Assembly (NCBI RefSeq): GCF_000696305.2
Contig: NZ_AOMT01000035.1
Location: 1 to 50,125, forward strand
Reading direction: 5' to 3'
DNA: 50,125 nt
Source: Moraxella bovoculi 237
GTDB taxonomy: Bacteria; Pseudomonadota; Gammaproteobacteria; Pseudomonadales; Moraxellaceae
Shown here: piece by piece, positions 8,209-18,364 of the stretch
Layout of the letters: each line of letters opens with the position of its first letter
How positions within the stretch are numbered: position 1 is the first letter of the stretch
Notes under the pieces: generated by a model
What the model was told of the DNA's origin: nothing
Databases searched by the model: none
What the model saw: the letters and a program-made list of their open reading frames with translations, nothing else
Program-made: the position numbers and the translations under genes

Positions 8209-8805
8209 ATGCAAACCATCGTTCTAGCCAGTAACAACAAAGGCAAATTGGCTGAATTTCAGGCGCTGTTCGATCAGGCGAATCTGGGCATTAGCATCAT
8301 CCCACAAGGTGAGCTTGGCATCACAGACGCTGATGAGACAGGATTGTCATTCATCGAGAATGCCATCATCAAGGCGCGCCACGCAAGTGCTGCCAGCGGA
8401 CTGCCTGCTTTGGCGGATGATAGTGGGCTGTGTGTGCCTGCACTTGGCAACATGCCAGGGATTTATTCGGCGAGATACGCAGGCGTGCATGGCGATGATC
8501 AGGCAAATAACATCAAGCTACTGACAGAGCTGACGCCGCTTAGGGGTGATGCTCCCATCGCCGGTAAATTCGTCTGCGTGCTTGCTATGGTGCGCCACGC
8601 CGATGACCCTTTGCCAATCATTGCTCAAGGCGAATGGGCGGGCGAGATCTTGGATGTGCCACGGGGTGAGAATGGCTTTGGTTATGACCCGCTGTTCTAT
8701 GTGCCAAGCCTTGACAAATCTTCCGCCGAGCTTGAAAAGACAGTCAAAAATTCGCTTAGTCATCGCGGACAGGCTTTGCAGACACTCATCAATCAGCTCA
8801 AATAA
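8209..8805 (+). CDS. rdgB: XTP/dITP diphosphatase (RdgB/HAM1)
   Basis: Hydrolyses deaminated purine nucleotides (dITP, XTP) to monophosphates, keeping them out of DNA and RNA. The 198-aa length is usual. Motifs seen are the opening SNNKGKLAEFQ, ADDSGLCVPALGNMPGIYSARYAG (split substrate and metal site with DDSG), GFGYDPLF, and the C-terminal SHRGQAL. TAGGAG stands nine bases before the ATG. It reads away from the DUF898 gene and is followed by a gap with the tig promoter, so it is probably monocistronic. Confidence 0.95.
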   Translation: MQTIVLASNNKGKLAEFQALFDQANLGISIIPQGELGITDADETGLSFIENAIIKARHASAASGLPALADDSGLCVPALGNMPGIYSARYAGVHGDDQANNIKLLTELTPLRGDAPIAGKFVCVLAMVRHADDPLPIIAQGEWAGEILDVPRGENGFGYDPLFYVPSLDKSSAELEKTVKNSLSHRGQALQTLINQLK

Positions 8806-8837
8806 AAGGCATTTGATGGGGAATGCAGCGTTTTTGG

Positions 8838-8866
8838 TTGTAATTTTAACCGCTTAGCGTTATACT
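8838..8866 (+). promoter_or_regulatory. probable tig promoter
   Basis: TTGTAA (8838-8843), 17-base spacer, TATACT (8861-8866). The roughly 100-base leader that follows holds a TTTTAGG/CCTAAA hairpin (8875-8896) and a perfect seven-arm palindrome, GTGTTATGATAACAC, at 8899-8913. Confidence 0.45.
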
Positions 8867-8971
8867 GTGATGCTTTTAGGTGTTTTGATGCCTAAATCGT
8901 GTTATGATAACACCCAAATTTTATACTTGATGGAAGTCAAGCCGTTTTTCATATTTTAAAAGGTAATTACC

Positions 8972-10306
8972 ATGAGCAATCTAGACATCGCAGTCAATGT
9001 ACTGTCAGACAAAGAAACCCAATTGACCGTAAAAGTGCCAGTTGGTACCATTCAAGGCAAAGTAGAAGGTCGTATCCGCAGCCTAGCTAAGACCGCTAAG
9101 ATTGACGGTTTCCGTAAGGGCAAAGTGCCTGTGTCGCACATCCGCGCCCAGTACGGTGCTGGCATCCAGCAAGAAGTCATCAACGACGTGATTCGTGACA
9201 CCGTATTTGAAGCGATGAACGAGAAAAAAATCCGCGCAGTGGGCGTGCCGAACATTGATGACGTGAAGCTTGAGAATGATTTCTTGGTATATCAAGCCAC
9301 GGTTGAAACTTTCCCAGAAGTGGAAGTAAAAGGCGTGAGCGAGATCGAAGTTGAGCGTCAAACAGCTTCTGTGTCTGACGAAGACGTAGACGTGATGATC
9401 GAAAACCTACAAAAACAACGCCAAACGCTAGAGACCAAAGACGGTGCGCTAGAAGATGGCGATGAAGCGACTTTTGACTTTGAAGGTTCTATCGATGGCG
9501 AAAAATTCGAAGGTGGCAGCGCTGAGAACTATCGTCTGGTGATCGGTTCTGGTCAGATGATTCCAGGCTTTGAAGATGGCATGAAAGGCATGAAAGCTGG
9601 CGAAGAAAAAACCATCAAAGTAACTTTCCCAGAAGATTATCAAGCCGAGAACCTAAAAGGCAAAGAAGCTGACTTTAAAATCAATGTTAAGGAAGTTAAA
9701 TCACCAAAACTGCCTGAGCTAAACGAAGAATTCTTTGAGCTATTTGGTGTAAAAGAAGGCGGTCTTGACAAGCTAAAAGCTGACGTTCGTAAGAACATGG
9801 AGCGCGAAATCAAGAACGCAGGTCGCAATCAAGTGAAACAAGCTGCATTTGACGCGCTACTTGAGAAGAACGAATTTGACGTGCCAAAAGCCATGCTAGA
9901 GCAAGAAATCAACCGTCAGCGCGAACAAATGCTACAGCGTTTCGCTCAGCAGTTCGGTGCCAACCCTAATACTTTCGGTGCTGACATGCTACCAAATGAG
10001 CTGTTCGAAGATCAAGCACTACGCGCGGTACGTCTTGGCGTATTGGTTAGCCAAATCATCGACAAAGAGAAAATCGAAGTTGATCAAGATCGCGTGACTG
10101 CATTCATCGCAGAAGCGGCTGAAAACTACGAAGATCCACAAGAAGTTATCGACTACTACACCAACGACAAGCAGCAACGCGCTGGCATCGAGTCTGTGGT
10201 TCTAGAAGATCAAGTGGTTGATTATCTACTGGCTCAAGGTAAAGTAACTAACAAAGAAGTTAAATACCAAGACCTACTAGCAGCAGCTCAACAAGCTCAG
10301 CTATAA
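8972..10306 (+). CDS. tig: trigger factor (ribosome-associated chaperone, peptidyl-prolyl isomerase)
   Basis: Binds the ribosomal exit tunnel near L23 and receives nascent chains. The 444-aa protein has the N-terminal ribosome-binding signature GFRKGKVP, a central FKBP-type isomerase domain ([17 protein letters not shown] ... [17 protein letters not shown], about residues 160-240) and a long helical C-terminal chaperone domain. AAAGG stands nine bases before the ATG. It is followed by a strong terminator and then clpP-clpX, the standard tig-clpP-clpX order of proteobacteria. Codon use is that of a highly expressed gene (many CTA, CGT, GGT). Confidence 0.97.
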   Translation: MSNLDIAVNVLSDKETQLTVKVPVGTIQGKVEGRIRSLAKTAKIDGFRKGKVPVSHIRAQYGAGIQQEVINDVIRDTVFEAMNEKKIRAVGVPNIDDVKLENDFLVYQATVETFPEVEVKGVSEIEVERQTASVSDEDVDVMIENLQKQRQTLETKDGALEDGDEATFDFEGSIDGEKFEGGSAENYRLVIGSGQMIPGFEDGMKGMKAGEEKTIKVTFPEDYQAENLKGKEADFKINVKEVKSPKLPELNEEFFELFGVKEGGLDKLKADVRKNMEREIKNAGRNQVKQAAFDALLEKNEFDVPKAMLEQEINRQREQMLQRFAQQFGANPNTFGADMLPNELFEDQALRAVRLGVLVSQIIDKEKIEVDQDRVTAFIAEAAENYEDPQEVIDYYTNDKQQRAGIESVVLEDQVVDYLLAQGKVTNKEVKYQDLLAAAQQAQL

Positions 10307-10330
10307 TCTTGGCTTACAATAAAACCATAA

Positions 10331-10362
10331 AAATACCCCAAACAGTGTTTGGGGTATTTTTT
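10331..10362 (+). terminator. intrinsic terminator after tig
   Basis: Stem AATACCCCAAAC / GTTTGGGGTATT with AGT loop and a following T run. It separates tig from clpP. Confidence 0.9.
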
Positions 10363-10408
10363 AATTAATGGTAAAATAAGCGATATTTTCAAAAACTAGG
10401 AAATCACA

Positions 10409-11074
10409 ATGCAAAACATGAAACACAATCCTTTTTATGACCAGTTGATGGACAGCTATCACGCGCCCATTGCACCACAAAACGCCCTTGTGCCGATGGT
10501 GATTGAGCAGTCTGGTCGTGGCGAGCGTTCATTTGATATTTTCTCACGTCTTTTGCGTGAGCGTGTGATTTTCTTGACGGGTCAGGTTGAGGATAACATG
10601 GCGAACCTGATTGTCGCTCAGTTGTTATTTCTAGAAGCTGACAATCCAGAAAAAGATGTACATCTATACATCAACTCCCCTGGCGGCGTGGTTACTGCGG
10701 GCATGGCGATCTATGATACGATGAACTTTATTAAGCCGGATGTCTCGACCATCTGTATGGGTCAGGCAGCGAGCATGGGCTCGTTCTTATTGTCGGCAGG
10801 TGAGAAGGGCAAGCGTTATGCTCTTGCCAATTCACGCATCATGATTCATCAGCCGCTAGGCGGTTTCCGTGGTCAGGCATCGGACATCGAGATTCATGCG
10901 CGTGAGATTATCCAGCTGAAAGCCAAACTAAATCAGCTGCTTGCTGATCATACAGGTCAGCCAGTCGAGCGCCTAGAGAAAGACACCGACCGCGATAACT
11001 TCATGAGTGCAGAAGCGGCGCGCGAATATGGCTTGGTGGATGTTGTGCTTGACAAGCGTCCTGCTGGGCTATAA
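10409..11074 (+). CDS. clpP: ATP-dependent Clp protease proteolytic subunit
   Basis: Serine protease that forms a double heptamer and degrades substrates fed by ClpX or ClpA. The 221-aa protein shows the catalytic triad: Ser122 in [11 protein letters not shown], His147 in MIHQPLGG, and Asp196 in KDTDRDNF, numbered by counting and by alignment to the E. coli protein (S111, H136, D185). The segment before VPMVIEQ is the usual short processed leader. AGGAA precedes the ATG. clpX begins nine bases downstream, so the two form an operon. Confidence 0.97.
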   Translation: MQNMKHNPFYDQLMDSYHAPIAPQNALVPMVIEQSGRGERSFDIFSRLLRERVIFLTGQVEDNMANLIVAQLLFLEADNPEKDVHLYINSPGGVVTAGMAIYDTMNFIKPDVSTICMGQAASMGSFLLSAGEKGKRYALANSRIMIHQPLGGFRGQASDIEIHAREIIQLKAKLNQLLADHTGQPVERLEKDTDRDNFMSAEAAREYGLVDVVLDKRPAGL

Positions 11075-11083
11075 GGATTGATG

Positions 11084-12391
11084 ATGAGTAATTTAGAAAA
11101 TACCTGTTCGTTCTGTGGTAAAAAGAAAGCCGAGGTCAAAAAACTCATCGCTGGCGATGCAGCTAATATCTGCAATGAGTGTGTGTCACTGTGTGGCGAC
11201 ATGCTAAGAGAAGCAGGCATCGGCGTCAAGCCATCCAAGGCTAAAGCTGATAAGCCAACAAAACAGACCACCGAAGAAGCCACGTCTTATGACCATCAAG
11301 AAGAGGCTGACGATTGGGCGAATGCTAAGCTGCCTACGCCAAAAGAGCTGCGCGCGCACCTAGATGAATATGTCATCGGTCAAGACGCTGCCAAAAAAGC
11401 ACTGTCGGTTGCGGTCTATAACCACTATAAGCGCTTAAAGTCTGCCCAAAAAGACGACACGCTAAATGGCGAGAAGGTTGAGCTGGCTAAGAGTAACATT
11501 CTGCTCATCGGACCAACGGGCTCGGGTAAGACTCTATTGGCGCAAACTTTGGCGCGACTGTTGGATGTGCCATTTGCCATGGCAGACGCCACGACCTTAA
11601 CCGAGGCAGGCTATGTGGGTGAGGATGTTGAGAACATCGTTCAAAAGCTGCTACAAGCTGCTGACTATGACATTGAACGCACCCAAAAAGGCATCATCTA
11701 CATCGATGAGATCGATAAAATCACCAAAAAAAGCGAAAACGTCTCAATTACTCGTGACGTATCGGGTGAGGGCGTTCAGCAGGCACTACTAAAAATCATC
11801 GAAGGTACGGTTGCCAGTATTCCGCCCCAAGGTGGCCGTAAGCACCCACGCCAAGAGATGATTCAGGTGGACACCAGCAACATCCTAATGATCGTCGGTG
11901 GTGCATTCGCAGGGCTTGATAAGATCATCCAGCAGCGCACCGAGACCACAGGCATGGGCTTTAATGCGGTGGTCAAAGCCAAAGAAGAGACCAAGATCAG
12001 TGAGCTGTTCCGTGAGGTTGAGCCTGAGGATTTGGTGAAGTTTGGTATCATTCCAGAATTTATTGGTCGTCTGCCGGTCATCGCGACGCTTGATGAGCTT
12101 GATGAAGAGGCGTTGGTACAGATTCTCACCGAGCCCAAGAATGCGCTGACCAAGCAATATCAGTATCTGTTCGAGATGGAGAGCGCCAAGCTGTCATTTA
12201 ATAAAGATGCATTGGATGCCATCGCCAAAAAAGCCATGAAGCGCAAAACAGGCGCACGCGGTCTGCGCTCTATCATCGAGAATGCGCTGCTTGATACCAT
12301 GTATGAGCTGCCAAGCATGGACGATGTCAAAGAAGTGATCGTCGATGCTGACGTCATCAACGATGGCAAAGCACCAACTGTTAAGAAATAA
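11084..12391 (+). CDS. clpX: ATP-dependent Clp protease ATP-binding subunit
   Basis: AAA+ unfoldase that delivers tagged proteins, including SmpB/ssrA-tagged ones, to ClpP. The N-terminal zinc domain has CSFC and CNEC pairs. Walker A is GPTGSGKT, Walker [11 protein letters not shown], and sensor 2 lies in [13 protein letters not shown]. The ClpP-docking loop reads GMGFNA where most have GIGF or GLGF. Three starts are possible (TTG 11078, ATG 11081, ATG 11084); the AAGG at 11073-11076 is best spaced from 11084, giving MSNLENTC. A terminator follows directly. Confidence 0.97.
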   Translation: MSNLENTCSFCGKKKAEVKKLIAGDAANICNECVSLCGDMLREAGIGVKPSKAKADKPTKQTTEEATSYDHQEEADDWANAKLPTPKELRAHLDEYVIGQDAAKKALSVAVYNHYKRLKSAQKDDTLNGEKVELAKSNILLIGPTGSGKTLLAQTLARLLDVPFAMADATTLTEAGYVGEDVENIVQKLLQAADYDIERTQKGIIYIDEIDKITKKSENVSITRDVSGEGVQQALLKIIEGTVASIPPQGGRKHPRQEMIQVDTSNILMIVGGAFAGLDKIIQQRTETTGMGFNAVVKAKEETKISELFREVEPEDLVKFGIIPEFIGRLPVIATLDELDEEALVQILTEPKNALTKQYQYLFEMESAKLSFNKDALDAIAKKAMKRKTGARGLRSIIENALLDTMYELPSMDDVKEVIVDADVINDGKAPTVKK

Positions 12392-12402
12392 TCAGCCATG
12401 GT

Positions 12403-12433
12403 AAAAATCCCCGTCATTGCACGGGGATTTTTA
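12403..12433 (+). terminator. intrinsic terminator after clpX
   Basis: AAAAATCCCCGT, loop CATTGC, ACGGGGATTTTT. Confidence 0.9.
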
Positions 12434-12465
12434 TTGCATGGTCATAAATGATCGCCGCCAAAAGA

Positions 12466-12479
12466 TGACCAGTCGGTCA
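12466..12479. promoter_or_regulatory. candidate regulator operator upstream of fadB
   Basis: TGACC AGTC GGTCA: five-base inverted arms around four bases, 98 bases before the fadB start. The TGACC...GGTCA pattern is typical of TetR-family operators of fatty-acid degradation genes. No such regulator gene is in the window, so the assignment is inference. Confidence 0.35.
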
Positions 12480-12576
12480 AATTTGCCCAAAATTCTGTAC
12501 TTATTTTCGCTGATGGCTTATGTTATAGTAAGATTGGATGTGCAAATTATCCCAAACATAAGCAATAGGAGTACAT

Positions 12577-14727
12577 ATGATCTATCAAGGAAAATCCATA
12601 CAAGTCAGCCGACTAGACGGCGATATCGTCAAATTTCATTTCAATAATGAAAATGAATCAGTCAATAAATTCGACCAAGCCACGAATGCTGAGTTCAAAG
12701 AAGCGGTAATCGCACTCGAGAACGACAGTACCATCAAGGGCGCCATTGTCACATCGGGCAAAAAGGTCTTTATCGCAGGGGCGGATATTACCGAGTTTAT
12801 TAGTTATTTTAAGCGTCCACAGGATGAGCTAGAGACGTGGCTGCTTGATATTAATGACACCTTTAACCGTTTTGAAGATTTGCCATTTCCTAAGGTTTGT
12901 GCCATTAATGGCGCAGCGTTGGGTGGCGGCTGTGAGATGACCTTGGTCTGCGAATACCGCATCATGGGGCAGTCGGGACAAGTAGGATTCCCTGAGACTA
13001 AGCTGGGGATTTTCCCCGGTTTTGGTGGGTCGGTGCGTGCGCCGCGTATCATTGGGGTGGATAATGCCCTAGAACTCATCGCTACGGGCAATTCATTAAG
13101 ACCTGCCGATGCGTTGAAGGTTGGTTTAGTGGATGCCGTCGTTGCTGATGACATCTTGGAGCAATCAGCGATTGATCTGGTGCACAAGTGCATCAGCGGT
13201 GAGATCGACTGGCAAGCCAAACGTGCCGAGAAGTTAGAACCTGTTAAATTAAATAAAACCGAGCAAGCCATGGCGTTTAATTCTGCCAAAGGTGTGATTT
13301 TTGCTAAGGCGAACCCTAAGCATTACCCATCCATCGCTTTGGCGTTGGATGCGGTTGAGCGTCATGCCAATCTGGGGCGTGATGAAGCGATTAAGATTGA
13401 GGCGACTAATTTTGCCAAATCCGCCAAAACCCCACAAGCGGGTGCTCTTGTCGGTGTATTCCTAAACGACCAGCTTGTCAAAAAGCGTGCTAAAGAACAA
13501 TCCAAATCCGCCCACGACATCGATGAAATGGCGGTGCTTGGGGCCGGGATTATGGGCGGTGGTATCGCTTATCAGTCGGCGGTCAAGGGCTTGCCTATCA
13601 TCATGAAAGACATCAAGGCAGAACAACTTGATCTAGGTATGAATGAAGCGAGCAAGCTCCTTAGTAAAGAAGTAGAACGTGGCAAAATCAGCACCGCCAA
13701 AATGGGCGAAACCCTATCCAAAATCCGCCCAACCCTAAACTATGGCGATTTTGCTACGCCTGACATCGTCATTGAAGCGGTGGTGGAGAACGAAAAAATC
13801 AAAAAATCGGTGCTTGCCGAGACCGAAAGCCTGATTAAAGACACGGCTATTCTTGCGTCCAACACGTCCACGATTAGCATTACCGAACTTGCCAAATCGC
13901 TAAAACGCCCCGAGAATTTTGTGGGTATGCACTTTTTTAACCCTGTTCATCGTATGCCCCTTGTGGAGATTATCCGCGGCGAGAAGACGAGCGATGAAGC
14001 GGTGGCGACTACGGTTGCCCTTGCTCAAAAAATGGGCAAAACGCCAATCGTGGTGAATGACTGCGCAGGATTTTTGGTAAACCGTGTGCTGTTCCCTTAT
14101 TTTGGGGCGTTTGATTTACTCATCAAACATGGGGCGGATTTTGTCAAGATTGATAAAGTCATGGAAAAATTCGGCTGGCCTATGGGACCTGCCTATCTGC
14201 TTGACGTCGTAGGTATTGATACAGGCGTGCACGCAAGTAGCGTCATGGCGAACGCATTCCCCGAGCGTATGAATCCTGATTATAAGAGTGCCACGACTGT
14301 CATGTTTGAAAATAACCGTCTAGGTCAAAAAAATGGTGCAGGCTTTTATAAATATGAGCTTGACAAAAAAGGCAAGCCCAAAAAGAGTGTGGATACGACC
14401 ACTCATGAGCTGTTAAAGGCGGTGCAAGACGGTAATGCCGATTTTGACGAGCAAGAAATCATTGACCGCTTAATGGTGGCGTTTTGTACCGAGACGGTAC
14501 GTTGCCTAGAAGATAGCATCGTGGCAAGTGCAGGCGAGGCAGACATGGCGATGCTGATGGGGCTTGGCTTCCCACCGTTCCGTGGCGGTCCGTGTCGCTA
14601 CATTGACCAAGTGGGTGTAAAAGAGTTTGTTGCTTTGTGTGATAAATACGCTCATCTGGGCAAGGCGTATGAAGCTCCGCAAATGCTACGAGACATGGCA
14701 GAGCGTGGCGAGAGCTTCTATCAATAA
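12577..14727 (+). CDS. fadB: fatty acid oxidation complex subunit alpha (enoyl-CoA hydratase / 3-hydroxyacyl-CoA dehydrogenase)
   Basis: Bifunctional beta-oxidation enzyme of 716 aa. The N-terminal crotonase domain carries [13 protein letters not shown] for the oxyanion hole and the two catalytic Glu regions [13 protein letters not shown] and [15 protein letters not shown]. The C-terminal dehydrogenase domain has the NAD loop [16 protein letters not shown] (about residue 310 on), the [15 protein letters not shown] catalytic His segment and the [13 protein letters not shown] helix. AGGAG stands eight bases before the ATG. fadA follows by 22 bases, so the two subunits of the trifunctional complex are made together. 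Confidence 0.96.
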   Translation: MIYQGKSIQVSRLDGDIVKFHFNNENESVNKFDQATNAEFKEAVIALENDSTIKGAIVTSGKKVFIAGADITEFISYFKRPQDELETWLLDINDTFNRFEDLPFPKVCAINGAALGGGCEMTLVCEYRIMGQSGQVGFPETKLGIFPGFGGSVRAPRIIGVDNALELIATGNSLRPADALKVGLVDAVVADDILEQSAIDLVHKCISGEIDWQAKRAEKLEPVKLNKTEQAMAFNSAKGVIFAKANPKHYPSIALALDAVERHANLGRDEAIKIEATNFAKSAKTPQAGALVGVFLNDQLVKKRAKEQSKSAHDIDEMAVLGAGIMGGGIAYQSAVKGLPIIMKDIKAEQLDLGMNEASKLLSKEVERGKISTAKMGETLSKIRPTLNYGDFATPDIVIEAVVENEKIKKSVLAETESLIKDTAILASNTSTISITELAKSLKRPENFVGMHFFNPVHRMPLVEIIRGEKTSDEAVATTVALAQKMGKTPIVVNDCAGFLVNRVLFPYFGAFDLLIKHGADFVKIDKVMEKFGWPMGPAYLLDVVGIDTGVHASSVMANAFPERMNPDYKSATTVMFENNRLGQKNGAGFYKYELDKKGKPKKSVDTTTHELLKAVQDGNADFDEQEIIDRLMVAFCTETVRCLEDSIVASAGEADMAMLMGLGFPPFRGGPCRYIDQVGVKEFVALCDKYAHLGKAYEAPQMLRDMAERGESFYQ

Positions 14728-14731
14728 TTAA

Positions 14732-15922
<1,191 letters not shown>

Positions 15923-15939
15923 TACGAAGTCTTAAAACC

Positions 15940-15973
15940 AAAACCCAAGCGAACAGTTTTGCTTGGGTTTTTA
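15940..15973 (+). terminator. intrinsic terminator after fadA
   Basis: AAACCCAAGC, ten-base loop, GCTTGGGTTTTT. Confidence 0.88.
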
Positions 15974-16157
15974 TTGCGCCTAATAAAGATGCTATTAAGC
16001 TGCTAGCAATTTAGCATAGTGAATGTAAACAATTGAAAAAATCATACACAGCGGTGTAATTTACGATACAATTCGATGCATTTTAGGCGTAAAATCATGG
16101 TATCATAGGGCAATTTTAGACATGATTAAACTTTTATTTTAAAAAAAGGAATGACGC

Positions 16158-16670
16158 ATGAGACTACGCAGCGCACTATTGGCAACACTGGCGATGACCG
16201 CAGCATCTGCACAGGCAATGTTACCAACCCCAGAGAATCCACAGCTGACAGAGGCTACCGAGCAGCAAGTAGCCGCACCGAAGATTGACACCAAGCTAAA
16301 CGCTTTCGTGGTTCGTAAAGACGAAACCGGTGCTGAGAAGCTAGAACTGCTGACCGTTGGCGCAAGCGTTGCCAAAGGCGAAATCGTGGAATACCAAGGT
16401 CTATTCACCAACCAAGACACCAACCGTGTGCGTAGCATGAATGCCACATTGAACATCCCTGAGGGTGTTGAGCTGGTGGGTGATGTGAGCCCTGCCATCG
16501 TTAAGGCGAGCATTGACGGCAATCGTTTCGTACACATGCCAATCCGCGCAACCCTAAATGGACAAACCCAACAGCTGCCACTAAGCTACTATAAGGCATT
16601 GCGCTGGACGATTGAAGATTTGGGCATTGGTGCGACCGCTGTCGTGAAATACCGCGCTCAAGTTAAATAA
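16158..16670 (+). CDS. secreted DUF11-like protein of unknown function
   Basis: A 170-aa product with a clear signal peptide (MRLRSALLATLAMTAASAQA). The mature part looks like a single beta-sandwich of the DUF11 / conserved-repeat type: VAKGEIVEYQGLFTNQDTNRVRSMNATLNIPEGVELVGD is the usual pattern of 'unit that creates a bond to a paired partner', in the segments GEIVEYQ, NIPEGVEL and the C-terminal GATAVVKYRAQVK. It most likely sits in the periplasm or at the surface. AAGGA precedes the ATG and a terminator follows, so it is transcribed alone. Its job is unknown. Confidence 0.8.
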   Translation: MRLRSALLATLAMTAASAQAMLPTPENPQLTEATEQQVAAPKIDTKLNAFVVRKDETGAEKLELLTVGASVAKGEIVEYQGLFTNQDTNRVRSMNATLNIPEGVELVGDVSPAIVKASIDGNRFVHMPIRATLNGQTQQLPLSYYKALRWTIEDLGIGATAVVKYRAQVK

Positions 16671-16687
16671 TCTCATGCTACTCCATA

Positions 16688-16716
16688 AAGCCGAACTCAT
16701 ATGTTCGGCTTTTTTA
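16688..16716 (+). terminator. intrinsic terminator after the DUF11-like gene
   Basis: AAGCCGAAC, loop TCATAT, GTTCGGCTTTTTT. Confidence 0.88.
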
Positions 16717-16745
16717 TGCTTTAATTTACTGATTTAACAAAAAAA

Positions 16746-16766
16746 ATTCTCATTATCATTGATATT
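16746..16766. promoter_or_regulatory. Fur box upstream of the siderophore-binding lipoprotein
   Basis: AATTCTCATTATCATTGATA; on the other strand it reads ATCAATGATAATGAGAATT, overlapping NATNAT hexamers as in Fur sites (GATAATGATAATCATTATC). It lies about 65-80 bases before the start, in the promoter region, so iron-repressed expression is expected. Confidence 0.7.
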
Positions 16767-16828
16767 TGCGAGAAAATTTTATATCATAGTGTGATGCTTT
16801 ATATCTTTATAAAAACCATGGAGTTTGT

Positions 16829-17872
16829 ATGAAAATCACTCAGATGATGCGTCCTGTTAGCCTAGGCGTTATTGCAGCACTAAGCTTATCACTGATGGCA
16901 TGTAGTCAAGACAAGCCAGCCGACACCAAGAGCGAAGCACCTGCTGCCAATGCCGACCAAAAAACAGAAACCACTGCTGATAATGCAACCCCTGCCACAG
17001 GCGATGTTACCATTAAGACCGCCACAGGCGAGCAGACCATCCCTGCCAACCCAAATCCCATCGCCGTCTATGACATGACCGCCCTACAAAACCTAAAAGC
17101 CTTGGGCGTGGCGGTGCAAGGCATGCCGTCAGCCGAGATGACTGCCGAGCGTATCGCTACCCTAAACCTAAAAGCGGACGGCACGCCAGACGGCACAAGC
17201 GTTGGTACGCTATTTGAGCCAAATTTAGAAGTATTGCACAGCCTAAAACCACAAGCGATTTTTGTGGGTTCTCGTATGGCAGAAAAGAGCGAAGAGCTTG
17301 GCAAAATCGCCCCAACGTATAACCTAACCATTGACACCAACAACGTCTATGAGTCAAGCAAACAGCAGATTACTGATTTTGGTAAAGTGTTTGGTAAAAC
17401 TGCCGAAGCCGACAAACTCATCGCCGACATTGATACTGCCATCGCCGAGACCAAAAAAGCGGTAGAAGGCAAGGGCAATGGGCTTGCCATTCTTATCAAC
17501 GGCAACAAAATGAGTGCCTATGGCAAAAACTCACGCTACGGCTATCTACACACCACATTCGGCATTCCTATGGCGGACGCTAACGTGAACAAAAACGAAG
17601 AGCGTCATGGTCAGCCCATTAGCTTTGAATATATTCAAAAAATTGACCCTGATTGGCTGTTTGTCCTAGACCGCACGTCGGCGATTGGCGAAGAAGGCGT
17701 ATCGGCTAAGGAAGTGCTAAATAACCCACTCATGCACAACACCAAAGCCTATAAAAATAACCAAATCGTCTATGTCAGTCCAGATTCTTATCTTGCCTTT
17801 GGGGGTTATTACCAATGGCTAAAAGATGCTAAGATTGTTACCGATGCGTTTAATGCAAAAACAGCTCAGTAA
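16829..17872 (+). CDS. siderophore ABC transporter substrate-binding lipoprotein
   Basis: A lipoprotein with lipobox LSLMAC (Cys25), a low-complexity Ala/Thr/Asp linker to about residue 62, and a class III periplasmic-binding fold: NPIAVYDMTALQNLKALGV, the hinge region LEVLHSLKPQAIFVGSR and the C-terminal IVYVSPDSYLAFGG. It resembles the FatB/CeuE/YclQ group that binds catecholate ferric siderophores. The Fur box before it fits iron regulation. It has its own terminator-like hairpin and is separated from the permease genes by 492 bases of repeats, so it may be expressed from a transcript of its own and at a higher level. Which siderophore it binds cannot be read. Confidence 0.9.
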   Translation: MKITQMMRPVSLGVIAALSLSLMACSQDKPADTKSEAPAANADQKTETTADNATPATGDVTIKTATGEQTIPANPNPIAVYDMTALQNLKALGVAVQGMPSAEMTAERIATLNLKADGTPDGTSVGTLFEPNLEVLHSLKPQAIFVGSRMAEKSEELGKIAPTYNLTIDTNNVYESSKQQITDFGKVFGKTAEADKLIADIDTAIAETKKAVEGKGNGLAILINGNKMSAYGKNSRYGYLHTTFGIPMADANVNKNEERHGQPISFEYIQKIDPDWLFVLDRTSAIGEEGVSAKEVLNNPLMHNTKAYKNNQIVYVSPDSYLAFGGYYQWLKDAKIVTDAFNAKTAQ

Positions 17873-17886
17873 TTGATGTTGGGTGT

Positions 17887-17918
17887 AAAAAAAGGGGGCG
17901 GATTTTATTCGCCCTTTT
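17887..17918 (+). terminator. terminator-like hairpin after the binding lipoprotein
   Basis: AAAAGGGGGCG, nine-base loop, CGCCCTTTT. It would limit read-through from the lipoprotein gene to the permeases. Confidence 0.6.
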
Positions 17919-17966
17919 GCTGATTTTTATTAGCATTGTTAATTGATTGTGTTTGTAGTGAATTTG

Positions 17967-18029
17967 CAGGGGTAAGTTACATTTGCCCTGTATCATAAGT
18001 GTCTTTTAGGCGTTGTATTCGCCCCTACA
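17967..18029. repeat. palindromic mobile-type repeat, copy A
   Basis: Two inverted arms: CAGGGGTAAGTTACATTTGC (17967-17986, continuing CCTG) and, after a 16-base middle, the reversed TAGGCGTTGTATTCGCCCCT (18007-18026, continuing ACA). The element is a degenerate relative of the one at 21932-22002 and looks like a short non-autonomous inverted-repeat element. The whole gap 17919-18364 holds no convincing gene. Confidence 0.6.
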
Positions 18030-18071
18030 CATCCAAATTTTAAACATGCTTATTTAAATTCAGAATATACC

Positions 18072-18100
18072 AAAGGGCGTGGAAAGCACGACCCTACAAA
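18072..18100. repeat. short palindromic repeat, second family
   Basis: AAAGGGCGTGGAAAGCACGA followed by CCCTACAAA. The GGGCGTG...CCCTACA form recurs at 22118-22154. Confidence 0.45.
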
Positions 18101-18141
18101 GGCATTATTTTAAAAATGCAAATTGGGGCATATATTTTGAT

Positions 18142-18154
18142 TTGATCATATCAA
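18142..18154. promoter_or_regulatory. inverted repeat, possible operator before the permease genes
   Basis: TTGAT CAT ATCAA, 210 bases before the first permease start in an AT-rich stretch. A regulator cannot be named. Confidence 0.2.
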
Positions 18155-18194
18155 TTTATCATACACTCTACAAAACGAAAGAGTACTACAGTTT

Positions 18195-18264
18195 TTCGTT
18201 CGTGGTGAGCCTTGTCGAACCATGACGGAAACCGACCCGCAGGCAAGCTTGCGGCGAACGGTTT
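18195..18264. repeat. REP-like hairpin element
   Basis: CGTTCGTGGTGAGCCTTGTC then GAACCATGACGG, an imperfect hairpin of the widespread 'CGTTC-GTGGT ... ACCAT-GAACG' repeat type, followed by CCGCA...TGCGG and GAACGG. It lies within the gap between the binding lipoprotein and the permease genes. Confidence 0.5.
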
Positions 18265-18364
18265 TTGTGGTAAAATTCAATTTTTTTTGGCTGTATAAAC
18301 CCATTTTAAATTATAAACCCCTTTGCCCCACCATGCACCTTAGGAATTATCACTTGGGAATCCT

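Noticed and set aside
12417-12647. 76-codon frame before and over fadB
   Set aside because: It starts inside the clpX terminator and overlaps fadB out of frame; it is a shadow.
17873-18364. A missing gene in the gap between binding lipoprotein and permease
   Set aside because: All frames are broken by stops; the gap is explained by a terminator and repeat elements.
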